Below the pieces are notes generated by a model. The model ran no database searches and was not told where the DNA came from. It worked only from the letters and a program-made list of their open reading frames with translations. 37,367 nt of DNA from Mesorhizobium prunaredense (lineage in GTDB: Bacteria > Pseudomonadota > Alphaproteobacteria > Rhizobiales > Rhizobiaceae): the NCBI RefSeq assembly GCF_900156895.1, contig NZ_FTPD01000009.1, forward strand, positions 97,696 to 135,062, given 5' to 3'. The position numbers and the translations under genes are program-made. Below are positions 24,881 to 36,792 of the stretch, in pieces. Within the stretch, counting starts at the first letter, position 1. Every line of letters starts with the position of its first letter.

Positions 24881-26899
24881 CTATCCGCGCCGCAACCGCC
24901 TCTCCAACTCCTCGGCGTCCGTTATCACCGGCAGGCAGACCTGCCCGGTGCACAGCCAGGCGCCGGGCTTGGTCGTTGGAGGCAGAACGCCGCCTGGCAG
25001 CATCGGCAGGTTTGTCGCCGCGCCGACCGGCACGATAGTGTCGATCCGGCGCGGGTCCGGATTTCGATTCGCAACCGGAACAAGCCCCGGGTTCTCAGGA
25101 CTGTCCACCAGCACCAGCTTCAACGGCTCGAGCGCCAAGGCACAGGCGTTGACGATGCCGGCCTGGCCATAGGCCTGGTGCGCCGCCCGGCCGGCCGCGT
25201 GTTCGGCGACCTTCCAGGTCTTTTCCTGCAATTCGAGGTCGCCGGAAAGCGAGGATAGTCGAACCATGGCCTCGATGATCTGGCCGCTGGCTGAAGGAAT
25301 CGCCTCGTCGACATCGCCCCTGATGCGGATCGGCACGTCGCTGCTGTCCGACGCGGTCAGATAGTAGCCGGTGTTGTTCTCATCGCTATGCCACTGATCG
25401 AGCTGCGCGATGAATTGGCCGGCCTGCTCGGCATAACTCGACGTGCCGGTGGCCTCGAACAAGGAGATCGCGGCGTTGGCCATGGCGGCGTAGTCGCTCG
25501 ACAGCGCCGGAAACAGCTTCCTTGCGCCAAGCATCGAATGCGGCAGGCGGTCGTCTCGGCCAGCACCGGCAATGGCAGCAAACGCCTGTTCCGCAGCCTC
25601 GATCCAGTCGATCCGTTTCACGGCGCGCCCGGCCTCAGTGAGAGCCGCGATCACCAGGCCGTTCCAGTCGGTCAGGATTTTGCCGTCACGCCCGGGCCTG
25701 ACGCGCTGCTCCCTGGCTGCCAGCAGTTTTTCTCTGAGCGGAATGAGCCGGTCGCGATTGGCGACGCTTTGGGTTTGCTGGGCCTCAGTCTGGTGGATGA
25801 TAGGCTTGCCCTCCCAGCCATGCGGGCCGGAAAGCGTGAAGTATTGGAAAAACAAGGCTGATTCGTCGCCGAGAGCGGTTTCGATCTCATCCCTGCTCCA
25901 GGTGTAGAACAGCCCCTCCTCCCCCTCGCTGTCGGCGTCGAGGCTGGCGGCGAAAGCACCGCCATCGACGCGCATCTCGCGCAACAGCCAGTCGGTCGTC
26001 TCTTCGATTCGTATCCGGAACAATTCATTGCCGGTCGCCGCAAAAGCCCAGTTGCACAGCCGGATGAGCTGCGCGTTGTCGTAGAGCATCTTTTCGAAAT
26101 GCGGCACCAGCCACTCGGCATCGGTCGAATAGCGGCTCAGCCCGCCACTGACATGGTCATAGATGCCGCCCGCCAGCATCTTTTCGAGGCTGAGCAGGAC
26201 AGCGTCTCGATGGGCTGTGGCGCCGTCGCGCAGCCAGGACAGCCACAGCGTCTGCATGAACGGCGCATTGGGGAATTTGGGCGCGCCGCGCAGGCCGCCC
26301 AGATCCCTGTCGATCATGTCGTCGATGCTGTTGGCGAGCGTCGCGAGCGTGTCGCGGTCGAGCACCGCCTTGGCATGGCTGCCCGCCAACCGCGCCTCGA
26401 CATGCGTGGTCAGGCCGTCGGCGCTTTGGTTAACGCTTTCTTTCTTCTCGCGCCACGCCTTGTCGACAGCCTCCAGCACCTGGACGAAGCCCGCGCGACC
26501 GTAACGGGCTTCGCGCGGAAAATAGGTGCCGCCCCAGAAAGGCTTGCCGTCCGGTGTCAAAAACATTGTCAGCGGCCAACCGCCCTGCTCGCCCATCGCC
26601 GACAGTGCGGCCATATAGATCTGGTCGATGTCCGGCCGCTCCTCGCGATCGACCTTGATATTGACGAACATACGGTTCATGACGGCGGCGACGTCGTCGT
26701 TCTCAAAACTTTCGTGCGCCATGACATGGCACCAGTGGCAGGCGGCGTAGCCGACCGAGAGCAGGATCGGCCGCTCGAGCGCCTTGGCTTCGGCGAGAGA
26801 CGCCGGCGACCACGCCCGCCAATGCACCGGGTTGCCGCTGTGCTGCTGCAGATAGGGGCTGGCCTCTTCGGCAAGCAGATTTTTCGCGGGCAACGTCAC
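24881..26899 (-). CDS. Thioredoxin-domain protein, DUF255/YyaL (SPATA20-like)
   Basis: The protein is about 672 residues from the GTG at 26899 (reading MTLPAKNLLAEEASPYLQQH); the frame stays open to 27082 but that part overlaps mnmE. The N-terminal thioredoxin-like domain (about 1-165) has LLSVGYAACHWCHVMAHESF with a CxxC pair and WPLTMFLTPDGKPFWGGTYFP. A long six-hairpin-glycosidase-like helical domain follows (PHFEKMLYDNAQL, DADSEGEEGLFYTWS, ILTDWNGLVIAAL). The family is widespread from bacteria to mammals, but its biochemical role is unclear. It is divergent from mnmE and convergent with rho. The start codon is the main uncertainty. Confidence 0.88.
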   Translation of the reverse strand: MTLPAKNLLAEEASPYLQQHSGNPVHWRAWSPASLAEAKALERPILLSVGYAACHWCHVMAHESFENDDVAAVMNRMFVNIKVDREERPDIDQIYMAALSAMGEQGGWPLTMFLTPDGKPFWGGTYFPREARYGRAGFVQVLEAVDKAWREKKESVNQSADGLTTHVEARLAGSHAKAVLDRDTLATLANSIDDMIDRDLGGLRGAPKFPNAPFMQTLWLSWLRDGATAHRDAVLLSLEKMLAGGIYDHVSGGLSRYSTDAEWLVPHFEKMLYDNAQLIRLCNWAFAATGNELFRIRIEETTDWLLREMRVDGGAFAASLDADSEGEEGLFYTWSRDEIETALGDESALFFQYFTLSGPHGWEGKPIIHQTEAQQTQSVANRDRLIPLREKLLAAREQRVRPGRDGKILTDWNGLVIAALTEAGRAVKRIDWIEAAEQAFAAIAGAGRDDRLPHSMLGARKLFPALSSDYAAMANAAISLFEATGTSSYAEQAGQFIAQLDQWHSDENNTGYYLTASDSSDVPIRIRGDVDEAIPSASGQIIEAMVRLSSLSGDLELQEKTWKVAEHAAGRAAHQAYGQAGIVNACALALEPLKLVLVDSPENPGLVPVANRNPDPRRIDTIVPVGAATNLPMLPGGVLPPTTKPGAWLCTGQVCLPVITDAEELERRLRRG

Positions 26900-26963
26900 T
26901 TTCGATAACTCGGCAATCTGTCGATGAACAAGCGAAGCTAGGGCGGTTGTGCTGGGTCGGCAA

Positions 26964-28292
26964 ATGATTTCAGGTAATTCCATTGTTGCCCTGTCGAGCG
27001 GCCGCCTGCCCGCCGGTGTAGCCGTGCTCCGCATTTCCGGCCCGCAAAGTCGATTCGTCGTTGAAACGATTGCCGGTCCCATGGTTCAGAACCGTGTTGC
27101 CGCCTATCGCAAGTTCAGGGCGCCGGACGGATCGGTGCTCGACAGCGGGCTGGTGGTTTTCTTTGCCGGCCCAAACAGCTTTACCGGCGAGGATATCGCC
27201 GAGTTCCACGTCCATGGCGGGCGGGCCGTGGTGGCGAAGATGCTGGAGGTGATCGCCGGCTTCGACGGCGTCAGGCATGCCGAGCCGGGCGAGTTCACCC
27301 GCCGCGCCTTTCTCAACGGCAAAGTCGATCTGGTCGAGACCGAGGCGCTGGCCGATCTCGTCAATGCCGAGACCGAGGCGCAGCGGCGCTTTGCCGTGCA
27401 GAATGCCGAAGGCGTGCAGAGCGAGCTCTACCTGGGCTGGCGCCGTCGGCTGATTCATGCGCGGGCGATGATCGAGGCAGAAATCGATTTTGCCGACGAA
27501 GACGATGTGCCCGGTTCCGTTGCAGAGACGGTCTGGTCGGACGTCGGCGCGATGATCGGCGAGATCGAGCGTCATGTCCAAGGGTTCCGCGCGGCCGAAA
27601 TCATCCGTGACGGCTTCGAGGTCGTCATTCTTGGTGCGCCGAATGCTGGCAAATCGAGCCTGTTCAACGCTCTGGCCCGGCGCGAGGCGGCGATCGTCAC
27701 TGAGGAGCCCGGCACCACCCGCGATCTGCTCGAGGTGGTGCTTGACCTGGAGGAGATGCGCATAAGAGTGACCGATACCGCCGGCCTGCGCGAGACGCCT
27801 GGCAGGATCGAGGCGATCGGCATCGAAAGGGCGAGGAGCAAGGCCGGCACTGCCGATCTGCTGCTCGTGCTGGAGGATCTGGCAGAGCCGGTCCCGATCG
27901 GCGCAATACCACCCGATGTTCCGGCGTTGCGGGTTGGGACGAAGGCCGATCTGTTGCAGGATAAATCGCCGGCGCTTACGTTGCGCTATGACTTGGCAAT
28001 CTCAACCAGGAACGGCACCGGGCTGGCGGAATTGCTGGCCGAGATCGGCCGTCGCGCCGCAGCGCAGGTCGGCCAGGCCGGTGATATCCTGCCGTCGCGG
28101 CTGCGGCACGTCGAACTGCTCAACGAGACGATCGGTTTCCTGCGTGCAGCGATGACGGGGGAGGAGCGCGGGCAGGAGCTGCGGGCCGAGGAATTGCGGC
28201 TGGCGGCGGATCGGCTTGGCCGCATCGTTGGGGCGGTCGATGTCGAGGACATGCTCGACGTTATTTTCTCGCAGTTCTGTATCGGGAAGTGA
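26964..28292 (+). CDS. mnmE: tRNA modification GTPase MnmE
   Basis: The protein has 442 residues from the ATG at 26964; an in-frame GTG at 26949 would add five codons. The N-terminal formyl-THF-binding domain (VAVLRISGP, FHVHGGRAVVAKML) is followed by a helical domain with an inserted G domain. Within the G domain are the P-loop GAPNAGKSSLFN (about 223-234), EPGTTRD and DTAGLRETP. The C-terminal FCIGK cysteine motif is intact. With MnmG it installs 5-carboxymethylaminomethyl groups on wobble uridines of tRNA. The stop codon overlaps the first parS site. Confidence 0.96.
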   Translation: MISGNSIVALSSGRLPAGVAVLRISGPQSRFVVETIAGPMVQNRVAAYRKFRAPDGSVLDSGLVVFFAGPNSFTGEDIAEFHVHGGRAVVAKMLEVIAGFDGVRHAEPGEFTRRAFLNGKVDLVETEALADLVNAETEAQRRFAVQNAEGVQSELYLGWRRRLIHARAMIEAEIDFADEDDVPGSVAETVWSDVGAMIGEIERHVQGFRAAEIIRDGFEVVILGAPNAGKSSLFNALARREAAIVTEEPGTTRDLLEVVLDLEEMRIRVTDTAGLRETPGRIEAIGIERARSKAGTADLLLVLEDLAEPVPIGAIPPDVPALRVGTKADLLQDKSPALTLRYDLAISTRNGTGLAELLAEIGRRAAAQVGQAGDILPSRLRHVELLNETIGFLRAAMTGEERGQELRAEELRLAADRLGRIVGAVDVEDMLDVIFSQFCIGK

Positions 28293-28305
28293 CTCACGTG
28301 AAACA
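28290..28305. other. parS site 1
   Basis: TGACTCACGTGAAACA differs from TGTTTCACGTGAAACA at two positions. It includes the mnmE stop codon. Confidence 0.75.
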
Positions 28306-28326
28306 TCGGGAGGTTGGGGCTTCGGA

Positions 28327-28342
28327 TGATTCACGTGAAACG
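28327..28342. other. parS site 2
   Basis: TGATTCACGTGAAACG differs from the consensus at two positions. It is in the mnmE-mnmG gap, 37 bp after site 1. Confidence 0.8.
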
Positions 28343-28365
28343 CTACGCGATCAGCTCGAAGGCAC

Positions 28366-28381
28366 TGTTTCACGTGAAACG
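28366..28381. other. parS site 3
   Basis: TGTTTCACGTGAAACG differs from the consensus only at the last base. It is 39 bp after site 2, which puts the three sites at nearly even spacing. Confidence 0.92.
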
Positions 28382-28519
28382 ATTCGCTGGGGCAATCGCC
28401 TCATTCTAGGTTCCGGAGCGATGTGCGGCGCTCCGAAGTTGCCCACCAAACGCCAGGTGTTCTTGACAGCGCGCGCCTCCCGGCACATGTGTCGGTCAAC
28501 CTGAACCTGGAACACTGAA

Positions 28520-30394
28520 ATGACCGATCACTATGATGTGGTTGTGGTGGGAGGCGGCCATGCTGGTTGCGAGGCGGCCAGTGCTGCCGCGCGCGCTGGT
28601 GCGAAGACCGCTTTGGTGACGTTGCGCTTCGAGACGATCGGCGTCATGTCGTGCAATCCGGCGATCGGCGGGCTCGGCAAGGGCCATCTGGTTCGCGAGA
28701 TCGACGCCATGGACGGGCTGATGGGGCGCGTCGCCGATGCGGCCGGCATCCAGTTCCGCCTGCTCAACCGCCGCAAGGGCCCGGCAGTTCGCGGGCCGCG
28801 CACGCAAGCCGACAGAAAACTCTATCGGCTCGCCATGCAAGCGGCGATTCGCGAACAGGCGGGTCTCGACGTGGTCGAAGGCGAGGTCCTGGATTTCGAA
28901 ATCGCCAATGGGCGCCTGGCGGCGGTGCTGCTGGCGGATGGCCGCCGGCTTGCCTGCGGCGCCGTGGTGCTGACCACCGGTACTTTCCTGCGCGGGCTGA
29001 TCCATATCGGCGAGAAGAAAATCGTTGCCGGCCGCATGAACGAGCAGGCCAGTCTTGGCCTGTCGGCGACGATGAGCCGTGCCGGCTTCAAGCTCGGACG
29101 GCTGAAGACCGGCACGCCGCCGCGGCTGGACGGACGAACGATCGATTGGGCCTCGCTGGAGAGCCAGGCGGCGGATGACAATCCGGTGCCGTTCTCGCTG
29201 ATGACCGACCGCATCGACAATCCGCAGATCCATTGCGGCATCACGCGCACAACTGGAGCGACGCACGAGCTGATCCGCGCCAATCTGGGCCGGTCGGCGA
29301 TGTATTCCGGCTCGATCGAAGGGGTGGGACCGCGTTACTGCCCGTCGATCGAGGACAAGATCGTCAAGTTCGGCGACCGCGAAGGCCACCAGATTTTTCT
29401 GGAGCCGGAAGGGCTGGACGACGATACCGTCTACCCGAATGGCATTTCGACCTCGCTGCCGCAGGACGTGCAGCTCGACATTCTAAAAACCATTCCGGGC
29501 CTTGAACGCGCCACCATGCTGCAGCCCGGCTATGCCATCGAGTACGACCATGTCGATCCGCTCGAGCTCAAGCCGACGCTCGAAACCAAGCGGATCGCCG
29601 GTCTTTTTCTGGCAGGGCAGATCAACGGCACCACCGGTTACGAGGAGGCCGGGGCGCAAGGGTTGTTGGCCGGACTCAACGCCGCGCGCAAAACGTCAGC
29701 AAGCGATCAGATCGTGCTCAGTCGCACCGAGGCCTATATCGGGGTGATGGTCGACGACCTGACCAGCCGTGGCATCGCCGAACCTTATCGTATGTTCACT
29801 TCGCGGGCCGAGTTCCGGCTGTCGCTGCGGGCCGACAATGCCGATGAGCGGCTGACGCCGCTGGCGGTGAAGCTCGGGATTGCCTCGGAGGAGCGGATGC
29901 AACGGTTTAGCGATGTCGTGCAGAACCTTGAAAAGGCGCGGGACCTTGCGCTTGGCACGACCATGACCCCCAACCAAGCGGCGCGTCATGGGCTGGAGAT
30001 CAACCGGGACGGGGTGCGCCGCTCGGCCTATGAGTTGCTGGCCTATCCCGGCGTCGACGTCGCCTGGCTGGCCCGAATCGCCCCGCAGTTTGCAGCAGTT
30101 GACAGCAAAACGGCTGAACGCCTTGAAACGGAAGCGAAATATTCGGTCTATCTTGATCGACAGCAAGCTGACGTCACGCAGATCAGGCATGAGGAGAGCC
30201 GATTGATCCCGGCTTCGCTCGACTTTGCTTCCGTGCCGGGGCTGTCCAACGAGTTGAAGCAAAAGATGCTGGCGCGCCAGCCGCGCTCGATCGCCGACGC
30301 CCAGCGTATGGAAGGCATGACGCCGGCGGCGCTGGCGATCATCGTCGCGCATGTCCGCAACGCCGAGGCTGCCGCGCGAAGGAATGTTGCGTGA
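28520..30394 (+). CDS. mnmG: tRNA uridine-5-carboxymethylaminomethyl modification enzyme MnmG
   Basis: This 624-residue FAD protein is full length. The FAD-binding [21 protein letters not shown] (residues 7-27) is at the N-terminus, with [14 protein letters not shown] and the [16 protein letters not shown] segment further on. The [13 protein letters not shown] and [15 protein letters not shown] signatures are intact, and the helical C-terminal domain closes the protein. MnmG partners MnmE in wobble uridine modification. Its stop overlaps the GTG start of rsmG. Confidence 0.97.
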   Translation: MTDHYDVVVVGGGHAGCEAASAAARAGAKTALVTLRFETIGVMSCNPAIGGLGKGHLVREIDAMDGLMGRVADAAGIQFRLLNRRKGPAVRGPRTQADRKLYRLAMQAAIREQAGLDVVEGEVLDFEIANGRLAAVLLADGRRLACGAVVLTTGTFLRGLIHIGEKKIVAGRMNEQASLGLSATMSRAGFKLGRLKTGTPPRLDGRTIDWASLESQAADDNPVPFSLMTDRIDNPQIHCGITRTTGATHELIRANLGRSAMYSGSIEGVGPRYCPSIEDKIVKFGDREGHQIFLEPEGLDDDTVYPNGISTSLPQDVQLDILKTIPGLERATMLQPGYAIEYDHVDPLELKPTLETKRIAGLFLAGQINGTTGYEEAGAQGLLAGLNAARKTSASDQIVLSRTEAYIGVMVDDLTSRGIAEPYRMFTSRAEFRLSLRADNADERLTPLAVKLGIASEERMQRFSDVVQNLEKARDLALGTTMTPNQAARHGLEINRDGVRRSAYELLAYPGVDVAWLARIAPQFAAVDSKTAERLETEAKYSVYLDRQQADVTQIRHEESRLIPASLDFASVPGLSNELKQKMLARQPRSIADAQRMEGMTPAALAIIVAHVRNAEAAARRNVA

Positions 30395-31026
30395 GCGCTG
30401 CCTCATGGGCGAGCCTGCAAGCGGCTGCCGGTCCAGTTTCACGTGAAACATTCGAACGCCTGGTCGAGTTCGTGACGGTCTTTCAGAAATGGAACCGCCG
30501 GATAAACCTGGCGGCGCAGTCGACGCAGGACGATGTCTGGCGCCGCCACATCCTCGACAGCGCGCAGCTGGCGCGAATCAAACCAGACGCGAAGCGCTGG
30601 CTCGATCTCGGCTCAGGTGGCGGTTTTCCCGGCCTGGTGCTGGCGTTCCTGCTTGCCGAGCGCGACGGCGCCAGCATCGATCTGGTTGAAAGCAACCGGA
30701 AGAAAGCATCGTTCCTGCAAGCGGTCGTCGGCCAGTTCAACCTGCCCGCCAGGGTCGTCGCGCGGCGCATCGACGACGCCTATCCAGTTGTTTCAACACC
30801 TCAAATCGTCACGGCCAGAGCGCTGGCGGGGCTTCCGGTGTTGCTCGAACTGTCGGCGCCATGGCTGACGACGGGCGCCTGTGGCCTGTTCCACAAAGGC
30901 CGGGATTACCGCGCCGAGCTGGCAGAAAGCGCTCAACGATGGTCGTTCGATCTGGTAGAACATGCCAGCGCGACTGACGCTCATGGCGTCATCCTCGAAC
31001 TGTCTGATTTGCGCCAACTGACTTAG
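30391..31026 (+). CDS. rsmG: 16S rRNA (guanine527-N7)-methyltransferase RsmG
   Basis: This 211-residue methyltransferase starts with a GTG that overlaps the mnmG stop (GTGA). The SAM motif [16 protein letters not shown] (about 70-86) and the [11 protein letters not shown] segment are typical. It methylates G527 of 16S rRNA; loss gives low-level streptomycin resistance in other bacteria. The N-terminal [10 protein letters not shown] is encoded by a parS site, a feature seen in many RsmG proteins. It forms a tight run with mnmG, parA and parB. Confidence 0.96.
   Translation: MSAASWASLQAAAGPVSRETFERLVEFVTVFQKWNRRINLAAQSTQDDVWRRHILDSAQLARIKPDAKRWLDLGSGGGFPGLVLAFLLAERDGASIDLVESNRKKASFLQAVVGQFNLPARVVARRIDDAYPVVSTPQIVTARALAGLPVLLELSAPWLTTGACGLFHKGRDYRAELAESAQRWSFDLVEHASATDAHGVILELSDLRQLT
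30435..30450. other. parS site 4, inside rsmG
   Basis: AGTTTCACGTGAAACA differs from the consensus only at the first base. It encodes the VSRET residues near the RsmG N-terminus. Confidence 0.9.
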
Positions 31027-31041
31027 ATCGGCGACCTCGGC

Positions 31042-31863
<822 letters not shown>

Positions 31864-31898
31864 AAGCCGAATTGATACCGAAACGATCTGGACAAACG

Positions 31899-32783
31899 AT
31901 GAGCGAAGACCATTCGAGAAAAAGACTGGGGCGGGGACTGGCGGCGCTGATCGGCGAAATCGATCGTCCGGCAGCTGTGGAAAAGCAGGGTATGAATGCC
32001 GACGGCAAGATACCGATCGAGTTCCTGAGCCCTAACCCAAAGAATCCGCGCCGGCATTTCGGCGACGCCGACCTGACCGATCTTGCCCAGTCGATCCGCG
32101 AGCATGGCGTGGTGCAGCCGGTGGTGGCGCGGCCATCGCCGACGCAGGCTGGCCGCTACGAGATCATCGCTGGCGAGCGGCGCTGGCGCGCGGCGCAGCG
32201 CGCCGGACTGAGCGAGATCCCGATCATCGTGCGCGATGTCAACGATCGCACCGCGCTCGAGCTGGCGATCATCGAGAACGTCCAGCGCACCGACCTCAAT
32301 CCGGTCGAGGAGGCGATGGGCTACCAGCAGCTGATCGACGATCACGGCTACACGCAGGCCGATCTCGGCCAGGTGATCGGCAAGAGCCGCAGCCATGTCG
32401 CCAACACGCTGCGGCTGTTGAAGCTGCCGGAGGTGATCCGTGACATGCTGGTCGACGGCGCGCTGTCGGCCGGCCATGCCCGCACATTGGTGACGGCGCA
32501 GGATCCGGCGGGTCTGGCCAAGCGCATCGTCGAGGACGGGCTTTCGGTGCGCCAGGCCGAAGCGCTGGCGCAGATGCCGGCGGGTGCGCCGACGGTGAAG
32601 CGACAGCCTGCAGCACCGGTGCAAAAGGATGCTGATACGCGGGCGCTGGAAAAGTTCATGACCGACACGCTCGGCATGTTCGTCACGATCGAGCACAACG
32701 AGCGCGGCGGCGTGATTAGCGTCGCCTATCGGACGCTGGAGCAGCTCGACGAGCTTTGCCGGCGGCTGAAGCAAGAGCAGTAA
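31899..32783 (+). CDS. parB: Chromosome partitioning protein ParB
   Basis: The protein has 294 residues from the ATG at 31899. The N-terminal KRLGRGLAALIGE segment (about 7-19) is the ParA-interaction region of the family. The CTP-binding GERRWRAAQRAG and ENVQRTDLNPVEEA boxes are intact, and the helix-turn-helix (LGQVIGKSRSHVANTLRLLKL) recognises parS. A C-terminal dimerisation domain ends in LEQLDELCRRLKQEQ. It should clamp and spread from the four parS sites 1.5-3.6 kb upstream. Confidence 0.97.
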   Translation: MSEDHSRKRLGRGLAALIGEIDRPAAVEKQGMNADGKIPIEFLSPNPKNPRRHFGDADLTDLAQSIREHGVVQPVVARPSPTQAGRYEIIAGERRWRAAQRAGLSEIPIIVRDVNDRTALELAIIENVQRTDLNPVEEAMGYQQLIDDHGYTQADLGQVIGKSRSHVANTLRLLKLPEVIRDMLVDGALSAGHARTLVTAQDPAGLAKRIVEDGLSVRQAEALAQMPAGAPTVKRQPAAPVQKDADTRALEKFMTDTLGMFVTIEHNERGGVISVAYRTLEQLDELCRRLKQEQ

Positions 32784-32850
32784 TTAGCCGACAAACGGCC
32801 TCAGGGTCCTGCTTGTTTTAGGCGACCTTTCAGCCTGCCTGCTCCAGCGT

Positions 32851-33145
32851 TTGCGCGGCCCCTCACCTGCCTGCCGGCATCGTCTCCCCCGTATAGCGAC
32901 GGGGAGAGACGGCTGTCATCAACGGTTTCGCCAATCACCAACGTTGCAAGAGAGCCAATCTCCCCCCAAGTGGGGGAGATGCGGTAGGGCAGAGGGGGGC
33001 GCGAAGGAACTCCAACTTCTGCGGTTCTAGCTGAGCAGGAGCTGAGCACGACCTGAGAGTCCGGCAACGAATCTCTGGATAGGCCGGCGGGACAGCGCCC
33101 CCCTCTGTCCTGCCGGACATCTCCCCCACAGGGGGGGAGATCACG
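32851..33145. repeat. Mosaic repeat: type B, linker module and two type A palindromes
   Basis: A type B unit (32851-32911, arms CTCCCCCGT/ACGGGGAGA), the shared module (32912-32948), a forward type A copy (32954-33002) and a reverse type A copy (33093-33144) fill the 367-bp gap between the convergent parB and holA genes. No gene is seen there. Confidence 0.8.
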
Positions 33146-33150
33146 CTCTC

Positions 33151-34194
33151 CTACCGCTGCGCCAGCCGGGCGCTCTCCACGGCGATGCCGAGCAGCGCCT
33201 GTCGGGCCAGCGCGACCGCCAGGTCCGGCCGCCGCCGGGTCTGCAGCACCGCCGTCTGCAGCCTGGTCAAGGCGCGGCCGAGCGCCTCGCTGCTCCAGCG
33301 TTCGAGGGCTTTTTCCACCAGCTTGCGCCGCGCGAAAAAAACCGGCGGCCGCGCCGCGGCGACGACCGAAGCGGCGTTGCGGCCGCCGGTGTCCATCAGG
33401 CCGCGCATCGCCTGGATCGCCTGCAGCTGCCGCATCGCCGACGACAGCACCAGAAAAGCCTGACCGCCTGACTGGCAGTGACGGGTGAAGGCGATGTCGA
33501 AGTCACCGACCTTGCCTTCGAGCAAGGCATCGACGGCGTCGTCGAAGGACAGGCCGGAGACGTCGCCAGACGTCGCCTTGACGTCGTCGAGGCCGATTTC
33601 GCTCTGGCCGTGGGCATAAAGCACCAGCTTTTCGATCTCGCCGCGCGAGGCCAGCCGGTCACCACCGAGGTTGCGGCGCAGCGCCTGGCGGGCTTCCAGC
33701 GTCATCGACATGCCGGCCTTGCGCAATTCGTCGTCGATGACCGTGTCGATGTCCCGCGCCTCGTCGGCATAGCACGGCAGCGCCATGGCAATGTCCGCCG
33801 CCTCGACGATGGCGCGCAGCCCGACGCCCTTCTTCAGGTCGCCGGCCTCAATGAGGATGATAGCGTCGCGCGCGGGCTCCGCGGTCAGCGCCTTGACGTC
33901 GTCGGCAAGCGCCTTCTGGCCGGACGCATTGCGCACCCAGAGCAGGCGCCGGTCCGAAAACATCGGCACGGTGCGGGCTTCGTCGAGCAGGCGGCCCTCG
34001 TCGCGATCGACTTCCGAACCGTCCAGCCTGACCACCGAGAACGGATCGTCGAGCGGCAGGCCGGTCTTGCCGGCAAAGGCGCGGGCGCGCTCGGCGACCA
34101 GCCCGCGGTCGGGCCCGTAGAGCAGGACGATCGAGACACGCGGATCCGGCCGCGCCAACCACGAATCGACCTCGTAACCTTTCTTCTGTGCCAT
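33151..34194 (-). CDS. holA: DNA polymerase III delta subunit (clamp loader)
   Basis: This 347-residue protein matches HolA. The N-terminal MAQKKGYEVDSWLARPDPRV leads into an AAA+-like domain with VLLYGPDRGLVAERA in place of a true P-loop, as usual for delta. A helical collar domain follows, with LRRNLGGDRLASRGEIEKLVLY and the LSSAMRQLQAIQAMRG region. Delta opens the beta clamp during loading. It is convergent with parB and divergent from the bkd operon. Confidence 0.94.
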   Translation of the reverse strand: MAQKKGYEVDSWLARPDPRVSIVLLYGPDRGLVAERARAFAGKTGLPLDDPFSVVRLDGSEVDRDEGRLLDEARTVPMFSDRRLLWVRNASGQKALADDVKALTAEPARDAIILIEAGDLKKGVGLRAIVEAADIAMALPCYADEARDIDTVIDDELRKAGMSMTLEARQALRRNLGGDRLASRGEIEKLVLYAHGQSEIGLDDVKATSGDVSGLSFDDAVDALLEGKVGDFDIAFTRHCQSGGQAFLVLSSAMRQLQAIQAMRGLMDTGGRNAASVVAAARPPVFFARRKLVEKALERWSSEALGRALTRLQTAVLQTRRRPDLAVALARQALLGIAVESARLAQR

Positions 34195-34272
34195 GGGCTA
34201 TGGGTTAGCATGATGCGGGCGCGGGGTGAAACGATAGGTGGGCAATCGCTGCGGACAAACGATGGGAAGCGT

Positions 34273-34299
34273 GATCTCCCCCACAAGGGGGGAGATTGG
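34273..34299. repeat. Type A core palindrome without its tail
   Basis: ATCTCCCCCACAAGGGGGGA and three further bases form a near-perfect palindrome. It lies in the 349-bp gap between holA and bkdA1, which must also hold their divergent promoters. No clear promoter or gene is otherwise visible there. Confidence 0.6.
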
Positions 34300-34333
34300 C
34301 AGCTCCGCCGCCGCGCGAGGCCTCAATCCCTAA

Positions 34334-35776
<1,443 letters not shown>

Positions 35777-35778
35777 CC

Positions 35779-36792
35779 ATGCCAAGACGGACCATGATCG
35801 AGGCGATCCGCGACGCCATGGACGTGTCGATGGGCCGAGACGAACGCGTCATCGTGTTCGGCGAGGATGTCGGTTTTTTCGGCGGCGTGTTTCGCTGCAC
35901 GCAAGGCCTGCAGGCGAAATACGGCAAGAGCCGCTGCTTCGACACGCCGATCAGCGAAGCGGGCATCGTCGGCTCGGCCATCGGCATGGCCGCCTACGGC
36001 CTGAAACCTTGCGTCGAGGTGCAGTTTGCCGACTATGTTTATCCGGCCTATGACCAGATCGTCTCGGAGGCGGCGCGGCTGCGCTACCGCTCGAACGGCG
36101 ATTTCACCTGCCCGATCGTGGTCAGGATGCCGACCGGCGGCGGCATTTTTGGCGGCCAGACCCACAGCCAGAGCCCGGAGGCGCTGTTCACCCATGTCTC
36201 CGGCCTGAAGGTCGTCGTGCCGTCCAATCCGCATGACGCCAAGGGTCTTCTGATCGCGGCGATAGAGGATCCCGATCCGGTGATCTTCCTGGAGCCGAAG
36301 CGGCTCTACAACGGCCCGTTCGATGGCCATCACGAGCGCCCGGTGACGCCGTGGTCGAAGCATGAGCTCGGCGAGGTCGCCGACGGGCATTATACGGTCC
36401 CGCTCGGCAAGGCGGTGATCCGTCGGCCGGGCGCCGCGGTCACCGTGCTGGCCTACGGCACGATGGTCTATGTCGCGCAGGCGGCGGCTGAGGAGACCGG
36501 CATCGACGCCGAGATCATCGATCTGAGGACGCTGCTGCCACTCGATCTCGAGACGATCGTCGACTCGGTCAACAGGACAGGCCGCTGCGTGATTGTGCAC
36601 GAGGCGACGCTGACATCCGGCTTCGGCGCCGAGCTGTCGGCGCTGGTGCAGGAAAACTGCTTCTACCATCTGGAAGCGCCCGTAGTGCGGGTCGCCGGCT
36701 GGGACACGCCCTATCCGCATGCACAGGAGTGGGACTATTTTCCCGGTCCGGCCAGGCTCGGCCGCGCGCTCGTCGAAACGATGGAGGCCTGA
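35779..36792 (+). CDS. bkdA2: Branched-chain 2-oxoacid dehydrogenase E1 beta subunit
   Basis: This 337-residue protein is a full-length transketolase-like E1 beta. The markers are VIVFGEDVGFFGGVFR, DTPISEAGIVGSAIGMA, EVQFADYVYPAYDQI and GGGIFGGQTHSQSPEALF, with the C-terminal VIVHEATLTSGFGAEL. It forms the alpha2beta2 E1 with BkdA1. The gene starts two bases after the bkdA1 stop. The next gene, bkdB, is unusually far away (229 bp) because of a palindromic repeat. Confidence 0.95.
   Translation: MPRRTMIEAIRDAMDVSMGRDERVIVFGEDVGFFGGVFRCTQGLQAKYGKSRCFDTPISEAGIVGSAIGMAAYGLKPCVEVQFADYVYPAYDQIVSEAARLRYRSNGDFTCPIVVRMPTGGGIFGGQTHSQSPEALFTHVSGLKVVVPSNPHDAKGLLIAAIEDPDPVIFLEPKRLYNGPFDGHHERPVTPWSKHELGEVADGHYTVPLGKAVIRRPGAAVTVLAYGTMVYVAQAAAEETGIDAEIIDLRTLLPLDLETIVDSVNRTGRCVIVHEATLTSGFGAELSALVQENCFYHLEAPVVRVAGWDTPYPHAQEWDYFPGPARLGRALVETMEA

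Noticed and set aside
24881..27082. The extended 733-codon version of the thioredoxin-domain gene
   Set aside because: The extra N-terminal part lies over the mnmE start and does not match the family, which begins near KNLLAEEASPYLQQH.
28289..28504. A 71-codon open frame across the parS cluster that repeats the SRET word
   Set aside because: The repeated peptide is simply the translation of three parS sites. No ribosome binding site or family match is seen.
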